A stretch of DNA of 64,000 nucleotides from Cellvibrionales bacterium. Its GTDB lineage: Bacteria > Pseudomonadota > Gammaproteobacteria > Pseudomonadales > JAHEIH01. Made by a program: the position numbers and the translations under genes. This document shows positions 28,259-38,225 of this stretch, one piece after another (within the stretch, counting starts at the first letter, position 1; every line of letters begins with the position of its first letter). Below the pieces are notes generated by a model, which saw only the letters and a list, made by a program, of their open reading frames with translations, had not been told where the DNA came from and did not search any database. Location of the stretch: positions 137,841-201,840 of the forward strand of contig JAHEIH010000007.1 in assembly GCA_024639455.1 (NCBI GenBank), written 5' to 3'.

Positions 28259-29233
28259 ATGAAGAATGGATTTTCGCTAGACGCCAGTCAGTTGTCCCAG
28301 TTGCGCTCTTTGGGCAGCGACAGGGGTCGTCGAGTGCTCAGTGCCTTATTGGTGATCGCCACGGTGTATGTTGTGGCTAAAACGAGCTGGTCGCTGGTTC
28401 CCCTTGATGTACCCCTGCCAGGTACTTTGCCAATCGCAAGTGCCACCGATAGCCCTGTGTCCAAAACGCGTGCGGTAGATGTTGAAGCCATAAGTTCGGC
28501 GCAGTGGTTTGGTGCTTCGAGCGTTAGCTCGTCTAATGATCCTGTTAATAATCCCCAGCCTTCGTTGTCTATTGCAGAGGCCGAGGCGGTTGAGTCTAGC
28601 CTTCGCGTTAACTTATTGGGTGTGATCTTGGCGGATGATGAACGCTTGTCGCGTGTGATTGTCGATCATCAGGGTAAGCACCAACAATTTGCCGTTGGTG
28701 AAACCATGCCGGTGGGGCGCAACGTGAAGTTGGTTAAAGTGCTGTCTGACCGCGTCATCGTCGATAACGGCGGCCGCTATGAATACATTGCGCTGTACGA
28801 ATCTGATCAGCAGACATTGGGCAGCGTCGCTGCTCGTTCTGTGGTGGATGAAGCGGATGTGGTGGTGGAGGACGAGCCCGAGGAAATTTATGTCGACCAC
28901 AGTAACGACACTGACATCAGTGCGATGCTATCAGAGGTGAAGCAGAAAGTGCTGTCTGATCCCGCGTCTCTGACTCAGCTGATCACCATCGGTGCGAGCT
29001 ACCAAGACGGTGAGTTAGTGGGGTATACATTGGCGCCAGGTTCGATGCGTAAAGAATTTAGTCAATTGGGGCTGCAAACCGGAGACATTGTGGTTGCGGT
29101 CAATGGTATGCCGCTCAACACCCCCGAATCGCTGCCCCAGGTGATGGCCGCGATGCAAAGTGGCATGGTAGATTTAGAGCTACTGCGCAACGGTGGTTCA
29201 GTCAATATTAGCGTGTCGCTCGACGCGCCTTAG
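28259..29233 (+). CDS. gspC: Type II secretion inner-membrane protein GspC
   Basis: 324 residues from ATG 28259; an in-frame TTG at 28226 is possible. One N-terminal transmembrane helix (about 29-48, LSALLVIATVYVVAKTSW), a homology region with VNLLGVILADDERLSRVIV, and a C-terminal PDZ domain (GLQTGDIVVAVNGMPLN). GspC links the inner-membrane platform to the secretin and helps select substrates. First gene of gspC-N; the 254-bp upstream gap should hold the operon promoter. Confidence 0.92.
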   Translation: MKNGFSLDASQLSQLRSLGSDRGRRVLSALLVIATVYVVAKTSWSLVPLDVPLPGTLPIASATDSPVSKTRAVDVEAISSAQWFGASSVSSSNDPVNNPQPSLSIAEAEAVESSLRVNLLGVILADDERLSRVIVDHQGKHQQFAVGETMPVGRNVKLVKVLSDRVIVDNGGRYEYIALYESDQQTLGSVAARSVVDEADVVVEDEPEEIYVDHSNDTDISAMLSEVKQKVLSDPASLTQLITIGASYQDGELVGYTLAPGSMRKEFSQLGLQTGDIVVAVNGMPLNTPESLPQVMAAMQSGMVDLELLRNGGSVNISVSLDAP

Positions 29234-29251
29234 CAAAGGGATAGTGGTTTG

Positions 29252-31231
29252 ATGTCACTGCAACGTTCTACACGCCGTTTGATCGGTGCTGGTTTGATGA
29301 TGGCCATGTCGGCCACTGCACTTGCGCAGAATTGGACGGTTAACTTTAAAGACGCCGATATCCACGAGGTGATCAAGTTTGTCGCTGACGCGCGCGACTT
29401 GGTCGTTGTGGTTGACCCCCAGGTTAAAGGCAAGGTGCGAGTGGTTTCTTCGAAGACTTTAAGCGATGATGAGCTCTACAACCTGTTCCTAACGGTATTA
29501 GATATCAATGGCTACAGCGCTATCGACAGTAAGGGTATCTTACACATCGTGCCCAGCAAAGATGCACGTACTTCGCCCTCTGCGGTGAACCCTAGCCAGC
29601 CCTATAATGCCCAGTTCATCACCGAAGTGATCCAGCTGAAAAACATTGATGCAGCGAAGCTGATTCCTATTTTGCGCCCCTTGGTGCCACAGCAGTCGCA
29701 TATGGCCGCTTATGCAAATAGCAACGCGATCATCCTATCGGATACTGCGGCTAATATTGAGCGCATGCGCAAGCTGATCGAGAAAGTTGACAACAACGCC
29801 GTTGAAAAAACCGAAATCATTACGCTGCAATTCGCGTCCGCGGAAGACGTGGTGTCGCTGATTACCAACCTAGACAAGCAAGAAAAAGCCGACCGTGGTG
29901 CCGCCATGTCGCCCGCTATGTTGGTGGCGGATACACGCACTAATAGCGTGGTCGTACTGGGTGATGAAATGGCGCGCGAGCGGGTGAAATTCTTGGTGAA
30001 ACACCTCGATGAACCCAATCGCCAAAACAGCAATTCTCGCGTGATCTACCTCGAGTACGCCAAGGCGGTCGACGTGGCAGCGGTATTGAATAAGGTGGTG
30101 CAAAACCTCAGTGCGGTCACCGCGGATAAAACCAGTAAGAAATCCGCCGCGGTAGAAGCCGACGAAACCACCAATGCCTTAATTATCACTGCGGATAAAA
30201 ACCTCATGGGCGAATTAGTTGGCATGGTGAAAAGCCTTGATATTCGCCGCGCCCAAGTATTGGTCGAAGCCATTATCGTCGAGCTACAGGATGTCGGTGG
30301 CCGCGAGTTGGGGGTGCAGTGGTTGTTCCAAAATGAAAACCGTGGTTTTGGTAGCTCGGTTAATAGTGTGGGTAGTAATAGTGCCTTGCTGGGTAACGTG
30401 GCAGGATCTGCCTTGGGCGATAGTACCGATGCCAATGGCGATGCTGTGAACACCACCTTGAATCTGGCCGCGGCACTCGCTGGCTCTCCGGGCCAAGTGT
30501 TTGGTATTGGTAAACTGCAAAATCCGGGTACTGATTTTGCTGTGTTGTTGAATGCATTGTCGACCGATACCGAGGCCAATATCTTGTCGACACCCAGTCT
30601 ATTAACACTCGATAACAACGAAGCCTCGATTACCGTCGGTCAAGAAGTTCCCTTTGTGACGGGTCGCTACACATCAACCGGCAATACCACTAATCCTACT
30701 AGCCCCTTCCAGACTATTGAGCGTCAGGATGTAGGTATTACTCTGAAAGTGACACCGCACATCAATGAAGGCAATTCCCTAATTTTGGAGTTGGAACAAG
30801 AAGTGTCGAGTTTAACGGGTGCCTCGTCGAGCGACTTAATTACTAACCAGCGCAAGATCAATACCTCGGTGATGGCGCAGGACGGTGAAATGATCGTTTT
30901 GGGTGGCTTGGTAAAAGACGATGTCCAAGAATCGGTCCAAAAAGTGCCGTTGTTGGGCGACATCCCTGTGCTGGGACGCCTATTTCGCAGTAATAATACC
31001 AAGTTGACCAAGACCAATTTGTTGGTCTTTATTCGCCCCACCATTATTCGTAATACTGAACGTTTACGTGGCGCCACGGCAGAAAAATACGGCTATATTC
31101 GCGATTTGCAGTTGGAGGAACGCGAACAGGGCGTGAATTTCGCTAGCGACGAATCCCTGCCCGTTTTACCCGAGTGGCAAGAGCAATTGGACAAAATGCA
31201 GCGCGAGCAAAATGCTGAGGCGAGTGAATAA
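29252..31231 (+). CDS. gspD: Type II secretion outer-membrane secretin GspD
   Basis: 659 residues. Signal peptide (LMMAMSATALAQ), N0-N3 domains with repeated VIxLxxxDA-type segments (EVIQLKNIDAAKLIPIL), then the secretin C-domain with VPLLGDIPVLGRLFRS. It forms the outer-membrane channel. AAAGGG precedes the start; a TTG at 29249 is an alternative. Its stop overlaps gspE (TAATG). No separate pilotin gene is seen. Confidence 0.95.
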   Translation: MSLQRSTRRLIGAGLMMAMSATALAQNWTVNFKDADIHEVIKFVADARDLVVVVDPQVKGKVRVVSSKTLSDDELYNLFLTVLDINGYSAIDSKGILHIVPSKDARTSPSAVNPSQPYNAQFITEVIQLKNIDAAKLIPILRPLVPQQSHMAAYANSNAIILSDTAANIERMRKLIEKVDNNAVEKTEIITLQFASAEDVVSLITNLDKQEKADRGAAMSPAMLVADTRTNSVVVLGDEMARERVKFLVKHLDEPNRQNSNSRVIYLEYAKAVDVAAVLNKVVQNLSAVTADKTSKKSAAVEADETTNALIITADKNLMGELVGMVKSLDIRRAQVLVEAIIVELQDVGGRELGVQWLFQNENRGFGSSVNSVGSNSALLGNVAGSALGDSTDANGDAVNTTLNLAAALAGSPGQVFGIGKLQNPGTDFAVLLNALSTDTEANILSTPSLLTLDNNEASITVGQEVPFVTGRYTSTGNTTNPTSPFQTIERQDVGITLKVTPHINEGNSLILELEQEVSSLTGASSSDLITNQRKINTSVMAQDGEMIVLGGLVKDDVQESVQKVPLLGDIPVLGRLFRSNNTKLTKTNLLVFIRPTIIRNTERLRGATAEKYGYIRDLQLEEREQGVNFASDESLPVLPEWQEQLDKMQREQNAEASE

Positions 31232-32757
31232 TGAGTGATGTGCCCGCGCACGCCGCCGCCCTAGATGAGGCCCAAGCGCTCGAGTCGCAGGGGATTGATC
31301 GTCTACCGTTCAGTTTTGCTCGCGACAAAAAAGTGCTGTTGCTGCGTCAGCATGGCGAGCCACTTTTGCAGTATGTGCCGCCACTTAACCTGGCAGTAGT
31401 GGCCGAGGTACAGCGTGCCGCCGGTGAGTTGTTGCAGCTACAAGAGATTCCCGAAACGAGTTTTGAACAAGCTTTACGCCAAGCGTATCAGACTGCCGAT
31501 AATGAGGCTGCGAGGGCGGCGGAAGACCTCGGTGCGGATATCGATCTGTCGCGCTTGGTAAATGAAATTCCTGAGTCGAGCGAGTTGATGGACGGCGAAG
31601 ACGACGCGCCGGTGATTCGACTGATCAACGCTATTTTGTCGCAGGCGGTGAGAGAAAATGCCTCGGATATCCATGTTGAGACTTTCGAAGATAACCTGAT
31701 TGTGCGCTATCGCGTCGACGGTGTATTGCGCGAAGTACTCACCCCTAAGCGGCAGTTAGCGCCGTTGATTGTGTCACGCTTAAAAGTCATGGCCAAGCTG
31801 GATATCGCCGAAAAACGCGTGCCACAGGACGGCCGAATCACTGTGAAATTGGCCGGTCATGCCGTCGATATCCGTTTGTCGACCATGCCTTCGGCGCACG
31901 GAGAACGCATCGTATTGCGCTTGCTGGATAAACAGGCAGGGCAGTTGAGCTTGCCGCAGTTGAATATGGGGCAGCAAGCCGTGGCGGACTACGATCGTTG
32001 TCTTAAGGCGCCGCACGGCATTGTATTGGTTACCGGTCCAACAGGGTCTGGTAAAACCACCACGCTGTACGCCGGATTGACCCATATTAACCAGAGTTCT
32101 CGCAATATTTTGACCATCGAGGACCCCATCGAATACATGCTGCGCGGCATTGGTCAAACCCAGGTAAATCCCAAAGTAGACATGACCTTTGCTCGTGGGC
32201 TGCGCGCCATTCTGCGTCAAGACCCCGACGTGGTGATGGTGGGCGAGATCCGCGATGCCGAAACCGCCCAGATCGCGGTGCAAGCCTCGCTGACGGGGCA
32301 CTTGGTATTATCGACCCTGCACACTAATACCGCCATTGGTGCGGTAACTCGTTTACAGGATATGGGGATTGAGCCTTTCCTGTTATCGTCCAGTGTTCTG
32401 GGGTTGTTGGCGCAGCGCTTGGTACGCCTGTTATGTAAAGAATGTAAGCAGCCCTATCAAGCGAGCGACGCCGAAGTCGCTAAATTATTGCTACCCGTGG
32501 GCAGCGACGTGACCCTGCACAAGCCGGGTGAGTGCCGTCACTGCAATCACACGGGCTACCGCGGCCGCACCGGTATTTATGAGCTTGTAATGATCGATGA
32601 AACTATGCGTCATTTGATCCACGAGCAGGCCAGTGAACAGGACATGGAAGCCCATGCCCGTAAGCATTCGCCGAGTCTTTATCAAGATGGCTGTCAGCGC
32701 GTGATCAATGGCGATACCAGTTTAGAGGAGCTGCTGCGGGTGACCGCGGTCGCATAA
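31231..32757 (+). CDS. gspE: Type II secretion ATPase GspE
   Basis: 508 residues, cytoplasmic hexameric ATPase that drives pseudopilus assembly. Walker A GPTGSGKTTTLYAGL, Asp box ILTIEDPIEYML, Walker B RQDPDVVMVGEIRD, His box LVLSTLHTNTA, and a CxxC...CxxC zinc domain (LCKECKQ, CRHCNHTGYRGR). Start overlaps the gspD stop. Confidence 0.96.
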   Translation: MSDVPAHAAALDEAQALESQGIDRLPFSFARDKKVLLLRQHGEPLLQYVPPLNLAVVAEVQRAAGELLQLQEIPETSFEQALRQAYQTADNEAARAAEDLGADIDLSRLVNEIPESSELMDGEDDAPVIRLINAILSQAVRENASDIHVETFEDNLIVRYRVDGVLREVLTPKRQLAPLIVSRLKVMAKLDIAEKRVPQDGRITVKLAGHAVDIRLSTMPSAHGERIVLRLLDKQAGQLSLPQLNMGQQAVADYDRCLKAPHGIVLVTGPTGSGKTTTLYAGLTHINQSSRNILTIEDPIEYMLRGIGQTQVNPKVDMTFARGLRAILRQDPDVVMVGEIRDAETAQIAVQASLTGHLVLSTLHTNTAIGAVTRLQDMGIEPFLLSSSVLGLLAQRLVRLLCKECKQPYQASDAEVAKLLLPVGSDVTLHKPGECRHCNHTGYRGRTGIYELVMIDETMRHLIHEQASEQDMEAHARKHSPSLYQDGCQRVINGDTSLEELLRVTAVA

Positions 32758-32760
32758 CGT

Positions 32761-33981
32761 ATGGCGGCTTTTAGCTATCAGGCTCTCGAGGCCAGCGGCA
32801 AGCGTGTGAAAGGGGTCCTGGAAGGCGACTCTGAGCGGCAGGTGCGAGGTAAACTCCGCGAACGCGGTCTTAAACCTATTGAAGTGGTAGCGGTAAGCCA
32901 GCGCGCAGGCCAAAAGAAAAATACCCCGGTGGCGGTATCGCGTTTGCGCTTAAGCATGGGCGATTTGACCCTTCTTAGTAGGCAGCTTGCCACCTTAGTC
33001 CAATCCAATCTCCCTCTGGCCGATGCTCTGCAGGCGGTGGCTCAACAGAGCCAAAGACCCAAAGTTCAATCCATGGTGCTGCAGGTTCGCTCGCGCGTGC
33101 TAGAGGGGCATACGTTGGCCTATGCCTTAGCCGAATTCCCCCATGTGTTTGATCACCTGTTCCGCTCTATGGTGGCGGCGGGTGAGCACGCCGGTTTCTT
33201 AGGCATTGTACTGGAGCGCTTGGCGGATTACATCGAGACCGCCCAAGCGACGCGCAACAAGATACGCATGGCCATGCTCTATCCTGCGATGTTGGTCGTT
33301 GTAGCGATGGGTGTCATCACTGGCTTGATGGCCTTTGTTGTGCCGGAGTTGGTGCGTATTTTTACCTCTGCCCAGGCCGAATTGCCCGCCTTAACGCGCG
33401 GTTTGATCGCGACCTCGGACTTCATGGCAGAGTATGGTTTGATGACATTAATGGCGTTAATAGCCGCAGGGTTTGGCTTTAAACAACTGCTTACGGCGCC
33501 CTCGCGGCGCAAACGTTGGCACAAACTGCTGTTGGCAACACCGGGTATCCGTGGTTTTTTGCGCGGTGCAGAGACAGCGCGTTTTGCCTCCACCTTGAGT
33601 ATTCTAATCGCCAGCGGCGTGCCTTTGCTGGAGGCACTGCGGATTGCAGCCAATGTGATGGATAACTTGGTGCTGCAAGAATCCGCACAAAGTATTGCCG
33701 ACGCGGTTAAAGAGGGCTCCAGTCTCAGCGTGGCTATGCTGCACAGCGGTCAATTTCCCCCCATGATGGTCCACATGATTGCCAGTGGCGAGGCCTCGGG
33801 AGAATTGGAGACCATGTTGCAGCGCAGTGCGGGTAACCAAGAGCGAGAGCTCGATATGGCGTTGGGCACTCTGATGGGCGTGCTCGAACCGCTGATGGTC
33901 ATCGTGATGGGTGGTATTGTGCTAACCATTGTTTTGGCGGTATTGATGCCAATTTTTGATATGAATTCACTTGTGAAATAG
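32761..33981 (+). CDS. gspF: Type II secretion inner-membrane platform protein GspF
   Basis: 406 residues with two repeated T2SSF domains and three membrane helices (for example MLYPAMLVVVAMGVITGLMAF and a C-terminal IVLTIVLAVLMPIF). N-terminus AAFSYQALEASGKRVKGVLEG is typical. Begins 3 bp after gspE. Confidence 0.95.
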   Translation: MAAFSYQALEASGKRVKGVLEGDSERQVRGKLRERGLKPIEVVAVSQRAGQKKNTPVAVSRLRLSMGDLTLLSRQLATLVQSNLPLADALQAVAQQSQRPKVQSMVLQVRSRVLEGHTLAYALAEFPHVFDHLFRSMVAAGEHAGFLGIVLERLADYIETAQATRNKIRMAMLYPAMLVVVAMGVITGLMAFVVPELVRIFTSAQAELPALTRGLIATSDFMAEYGLMTLMALIAAGFGFKQLLTAPSRRKRWHKLLLATPGIRGFLRGAETARFASTLSILIASGVPLLEALRIAANVMDNLVLQESAQSIADAVKEGSSLSVAMLHSGQFPPMMVHMIASGEASGELETMLQRSAGNQERELDMALGTLMGVLEPLMVIVMGGIVLTIVLAVLMPIFDMNSLVK

Positions 33982-33991
33982 AGAGACACCC

Positions 33992-34447
33992 ATGAAGGTA
34001 AGTAATACACGTAGACGCCACAACGCGGGCTTTAGTTTGATCGAGATTTTGGTGGTAATGGTGATTATCGGTATCTTGGTCAGTTTGGTAGCGCCCTCGG
34101 TATTGAACCGTGTCGATGATGCCCGCTTGCAAAAAGTCGAGGCCGATTTCAAGGCGATTGAGAGCGCTTTGAGTATCTACAACTTGGATAACTTTACCTA
34201 TCCAAGTACCGATCAAGGCTTGCAAGCACTGGTGATTAAGCCCGATGGTCAGCCAGAAGCGCGCAACTGGAAGAAGGGTGGCTACCTTAAGGAAATGCCG
34301 CTAGATCCATGGGGGCGCGAATATTTGTATCTAAGCCCTGGCGAAGACGGCCGTGAGTTTGATTTGTATACCCTTGGGGCTGACGGTGTGAGCGGCGGTG
34401 AAGATCAAAACGCTGATATGTTCAGCGGCGCCAACGCGCAGCAGTAA
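33992..34447 (+). CDS. gspG: Major pseudopilin GspG
   Basis: 151 residues. Prepilin peptidase site AG/FSLIEILVVMVIIGIL, with Glu+5 (FSLIE), followed by the alpha-helical spine. YPSTDQGLQALV and PLDPWGREYLYLSPG are GspG hallmarks, including the calcium-site region near the C-terminus. Forms the pseudopilus shaft. Confidence 0.96.
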   Translation: MKVSNTRRRHNAGFSLIEILVVMVIIGILVSLVAPSVLNRVDDARLQKVEADFKAIESALSIYNLDNFTYPSTDQGLQALVIKPDGQPEARNWKKGGYLKEMPLDPWGREYLYLSPGEDGREFDLYTLGADGVSGGEDQNADMFSGANAQQ

Positions 34448-34451
34448 TTCG

Positions 34452-35054
34452 ATGCGCCAACGTGGCTTCACCCTGATTGAACTGCTGGTCACCTTGGTGG
34501 TGATCGCGATTGGTGTCAGTTTAGTAGGCCTGAATGTCGCTGGAAGCAACCGTGCCTTGCAGTTAGAAAATGCAGTAGAGGCTTTCTATCAGCGTCTGTC
34601 GCTGGCTCAAGAAGAGGCGGTGTTGATGAACCGTCAGATGGGATTTCGTTTGCGTGAAGAACCGAGCGGGGCGATTCGTGTGCAATGGTTGGCGCAGATG
34701 TTCGACGACGCCGGGCGCTGGTATTGGGGTGACGCGCCGGGCGAGGTGTTTGAGGCGATTAATGAGCCTTTATTGGCCGGTTTGGTGCTTGAGGTGGAAG
34801 GTGTCGATGCTGATCTCATTGAAGCACCGGAGCCTCGCAATCCGGACATTTTCGATGGCAGCAGCCCACATTTGGCGCGGGGTATTTTGCCACAGGTGTT
34901 TGTGTTAGCCAGTGGCGAAGTCACGCCGTTTACACTGCGTATCGCTCCGCCTGATAGTGTCGATGAGCGTGAGACGCACCGTATCGAGGGTAACCTTATT
35001 GGTCAGTTACGCTGGCTTAAACCTGGTGATGACGGTCGAGGCTGGGATGAATAA
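34452..35054 (+). CDS. gspH: Minor pseudopilin GspH
   Basis: 200 residues. ATG 34452, four nt after the gspG stop, gives a short leader and cleavage site RG/FTLIELLVTLVVIAIGV. The C-terminal part has VFVLASGEVTPFTL typical of GspH. Overlaps gspI by 8 bp. Confidence 0.9.
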   Translation: MRQRGFTLIELLVTLVVIAIGVSLVGLNVAGSNRALQLENAVEAFYQRLSLAQEEAVLMNRQMGFRLREEPSGAIRVQWLAQMFDDAGRWYWGDAPGEVFEAINEPLLAGLVLEVEGVDADLIEAPEPRNPDIFDGSSPHLARGILPQVFVLASGEVTPFTLRIAPPDSVDERETHRIEGNLIGQLRWLKPGDDGRGWDE

Positions 35055-35433
35055 GCAGCGCGGTTTTACCCTCGTTGAAGTGATGGTGGCGCTAGCTGTG
35101 GTGGCGTTAGCTCTGCCGGCAATGATCGGCGCTATGATTGCCACGGCCGACGGTACCGCCCACATGCGTGACAAGGCCATCGCCCAGTGGGTAGCGGCGA
35201 ATCAGATCAGTGAGCTGCGACTGCGGGCGCAGCTAAAAGGTGATATGCCGCGCGACGGTACGCGCGGCGAAGTCGATATGGCCGGTCGTCAGTGGTACTG
35301 GGTGCTGAAGAGTGAAAATACCGACGTCGCCGGTTTGGTACGTTGGCAGATTCGTGTTTCAGACGAACCGATGCGAGCCGTTGAAGCGGCGGCCATTGCC
35401 GATCTAAACAGTTTCGTGGCGGTGCTGCAATGA
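35047..35433 (+). CDS. gspI: Minor pseudopilin GspI
   Basis: 128 residues. Start ATG 35047 gives MNKQRG/FTLVEVMVALAVVAL, the canonical prepilin leader and hydrophobic helix. WVAANQISELRL is characteristic of GspI. Overlaps gspH and gspJ, indicating coupled translation; part of the tip complex with GspJ and GspK. Confidence 0.92.
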   Translation: MNKQRGFTLVEVMVALAVVALALPAMIGAMIATADGTAHMRDKAIAQWVAANQISELRLRAQLKGDMPRDGTRGEVDMAGRQWYWVLKSENTDVAGLVRWQIRVSDEPMRAVEAAAIADLNSFVAVLQ

Positions 35434-36083
35434 ACCAGCGTGGATTTACTTTGATCGAGGTGCTTGTCGCTTTGTTCATTAGTGCCATCGTTGCGGTGAT
35501 GGCCTATGGTGGCCTGTCCAGTGCGTTGGCGCAGCGTGAATCGATTCAACAAAACGCCGAGCGCACCAAGGATATGCTGCAGTTTTGGACGCTGCTTGAG
35601 CGCGACGTTATGCAACTGGTGGCTAAGCCGATTCGCGACGGTTACGAACAGCAGCAACCCGCACTCGTAGGTGGTGCGGCTAATATCGATTTTTTGGCCT
35701 TTACACGCAGTGGTTGGTACAACCCCGCAGGTAGCCCGCGCAGTCATTTACAACGGGTAAATTACACCCTGCAAGACGGCGCAATCCAGCGGGCTATGTG
35801 GGCCGACGTGGATGCCACCTCGCTCAGTGAGGCGCAAACCACCGTGGTGTTGGACCAGGTAGAAGAGGTCTTTGTGCGCTTTTTACGCATTGGCCAGGGG
35901 GCTCGTGACGATGGTCTTGGTGGAGAGTGGGTCGATGAGTGGGCCTTGCGCGATCCAGATAAATGGCTCGACCTGTTGCCAGCCGCCGTTGAAGTGATTG
36001 TGGTGACACAAGATTGGGGCGAGGTAAGACGTTTGTTTGAAGTGGCCGCGATGCCAGCGGCTGAGGCTTCAGGTGATGAGTAG
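35430..36083 (+). CDS. gspJ: Minor pseudopilin GspJ
   Basis: 217 residues. MNQRG/FTLIEVLVALFISAIVA prepilin start. LLERDVMQLVAKPIRD and LAFTRSGWYNPAGSPRSHLQ are typical of GspJ. ATGA overlap with gspI; its 3' end overlaps gspK by 8 bp. Confidence 0.93.
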   Translation: MNQRGFTLIEVLVALFISAIVAVMAYGGLSSALAQRESIQQNAERTKDMLQFWTLLERDVMQLVAKPIRDGYEQQQPALVGGAANIDFLAFTRSGWYNPAGSPRSHLQRVNYTLQDGAIQRAMWADVDATSLSEAQTTVVLDQVEEVFVRFLRIGQGARDDGLGGEWVDEWALRDPDKWLDLLPAAVEVIVVTQDWGEVRRLFEVAAMPAAEASGDE

Positions 36084-37062
36084 GTCTTTTGCACAGCGCG
36101 GCGCGGCGATGGTGATCGCCATGATGGTGGTCGCGCTAGCCGCCACCATTGCGGTAGCCGTCGGTAGTGACTACCAGTTGCAATTAAGGCGTGCTCAGAA
36201 CCACCAAACGCTTGAGCAGGCTAAGCAGCTGTTGATGGGTGCCGAGCAACTGGCGATGTTGGCGTTGCTCACCGACAAGCGCAGCGATAGCCCGATCGAT
36301 GGTGGACAGGACATATGGGCGCAGCCTCCCCAGCCCTATCCCGTAGATGGGGGATGGATGCTGGGTTCCGTCAATGATTTGCAAGGTCGGTTTAATCTAA
36401 ATAGCCTGCTGGTAGGATTGCGAGATACTCAGACCGAGCCAGTGACGGTACCGTATACTGTTGCCCAACAGCGCTTTATCAAATTGTTGTTAAGCCTGCC
36501 AGAGATGGCATTGAGCCGCGCCGAGGCGGTCGAGTTGACAGAGGCAGTGATCGATTGGTTGGATAGCGATCAGCGCCCGACAGGCTTTGGTGGCAAGGAA
36601 GATGATTATTATCTAGGTGATGGTCGCAGTTATCGCACCGCTGATCGCGCCATGCTTAGTGCCAGCGAACTGCGGGCAGTAGGTGGCTTTAGCGAGGAGT
36701 TGTGGCAGTTGTTGCAACCCCACGTGGCGGCCTTGCCGTTGCATGAGACGGGGTTAAACGTCAACATGCTAACGGCCCCTGTGCTGGCGTCTTTAACGCT
36801 GGGAGACGAACCATTGGCGTTGGATAGCGCCAGGGCTTGGGTTGAAGAGCTGCGCGCCGAGCCGCTGGAAGACATCCAGTTGTTTGTCTCGGATGCGCGC
36901 TGGGATTCAACTTTGCCGGAAGAGGGATTGCAGTTAAGCAGTGATTTTTTTCTGTTTAACGGGCAAGTAAAGTTGGGCGACAGCGTGTTGGAAATGGCCA
37001 GCGTGGTGTATCGCCAAAATGAGCAACTCAGCGTGATTCAACGCGCGCTGGGTGCACTGTAA
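36076..37062 (+). CDS. gspK: Minor pseudopilin GspK
   Basis: 328 residues, the large tip pseudopilin. ATG 36076 gives a short basic leader (SRSFAQRG) and then AAMVIAMMVVALAATIAVAV; position +5 lacks Glu, as is usual for GspK. LQGRFNLNSLL and INMLTAPVLASL-like VNMLTAPVLASL are conserved. Expected to cap the pseudopilus with GspI and GspJ. Confidence 0.92.
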   Translation: MSRSFAQRGAAMVIAMMVVALAATIAVAVGSDYQLQLRRAQNHQTLEQAKQLLMGAEQLAMLALLTDKRSDSPIDGGQDIWAQPPQPYPVDGGWMLGSVNDLQGRFNLNSLLVGLRDTQTEPVTVPYTVAQQRFIKLLLSLPEMALSRAEAVELTEAVIDWLDSDQRPTGFGGKEDDYYLGDGRSYRTADRAMLSASELRAVGGFSEELWQLLQPHVAALPLHETGLNVNMLTAPVLASLTLGDEPLALDSARAWVEELRAEPLEDIQLFVSDARWDSTLPEEGLQLSSDFFLFNGQVKLGDSVLEMASVVYRQNEQLSVIQRALGAL

Positions 37063-37082
37063 CTACAAACGAGGACCTAGTG

Positions 37083-38225
37083 GTGTCTACCCAATGCACA
37101 GTAGTGCTTTCACAGCATGCAGGGCTTAGCTGGCAATTAGCAGGCGTGGTCGCGCAAGGCGATTGGCAGGATCTGGCGCGTGCGCTAGAGGCAGTGGGAG
37201 AGCGGAAATTCGACGCCATTCTGCTACCCGATTGGTACAGCTTACATCGCGTTAATTTTATAGACGCTGAGCGTAAAATGCTCGCTAAGACGGTGCCCTA
37301 CAGCCTAGAAGATGAGTTGGCGGATGATGTTGAGGACGGCCATTTTGCGTTAGGAGAATTGGGCGAGGGCGTGGTCGATGTGGCGGTGTTCAATCACGCA
37401 AAACTGCAACGCCTTTTCGAAGAGGTTGCCGCTGTTGGTCTCACCTTTAATTCGTTGATGACATGTCCGGTTCCGAATGAAGAAGCGCTCTGGATTCAGT
37501 TGGGAGAGCATGCCGCCGCGTTGCTTAGTGCCGAGGCCAGTGTGGTGGTGGAGCAGCGTCAATTGTCGGCGGTGGTGAACAGTCTCGCTGACAAACCGCA
37601 GCGTGTTGTCCTGTTGTCTGACACGGTTGAAGCTTGGCCTGCCTGGGGAGACAATATTGCCACTCCTGTAATGTTTGAGATGTTGGCAAGTTACCACGAT
37701 GGTATCGATATACTGCAAGGTGACTTCCGCAAAGGGATTGCTTGGCCGGCGCTGTGGAAGGCTTGGCGAACCCCCGCCATTGCCGCTGCCGTTTTGATAG
37801 CGGCGTTGATTGGTCAGGCGTGGTGGCAGGTAGGGTTGCTAGAAGCGCGCAACCTTGAATATCGCCAGGCCATCGAAAAAACTTATCGCGACGCCTTTCC
37901 CAAGAGCCGAGTAGTGAATCCGCGCCGTCAGATGGAAGCTCGCTTGAGTGAGTTGCAAGGCGGCGGCGGTGCGGCGGGCAGTAATATGCTGGCGCTGTTG
38001 TCCTCGCTTAGCACTGAACCAGAAGCAGCAACGCTACAAATTAGTGCGGTTAACTATGAAGCCCGCGCGGCAGAGTTGCGTATCGATATCTTAGCTGACA
38101 ATTTCCAGCAGGTTGAAAAACTTCGCAATGCGCTGCGCGCTCGCGGCGTAAGTGCCGAATTGCAGAACAGTAGCGCCTCAGGCAACAAGGTGCGCGCCAA
38201 ACTGGCGTTGAAGGAGGTGGGCTAA
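37083..38225 (+). CDS. gspL: Type II secretion protein GspL
   Basis: 380 residues; cytoplasmic actin-like domain (about 1-220), one membrane helix (about 230-250, IAAAVLIAALIGQAWW), periplasmic ferredoxin-like domain. It recruits GspE to the membrane. GAGGA at 37071-37075 fits GTG 37083 best; the adjacent GTG 37080 is possible. YSLEDELADDVEDGHFAL is typical. Confidence 0.9.
   Translation: MSTQCTVVLSQHAGLSWQLAGVVAQGDWQDLARALEAVGERKFDAILLPDWYSLHRVNFIDAERKMLAKTVPYSLEDELADDVEDGHFALGELGEGVVDVAVFNHAKLQRLFEEVAAVGLTFNSLMTCPVPNEEALWIQLGEHAAALLSAEASVVVEQRQLSAVVNSLADKPQRVVLLSDTVEAWPAWGDNIATPVMFEMLASYHDGIDILQGDFRKGIAWPALWKAWRTPAIAAAVLIAALIGQAWWQVGLLEARNLEYRQAIEKTYRDAFPKSRVVNPRRQMEARLSELQGGGGAAGSNMLALLSSLSTEPEAATLQISAVNYEARAAELRIDILADNFQQVEKLRNALRARGVSAELQNSSASGNKVRAKLALKEVG

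Noticed and set aside
30046..30618. 190-codon open frame antisense to gspD
   Set aside because: Lies wholly within a clear secretin coding region and has shadow-like composition.
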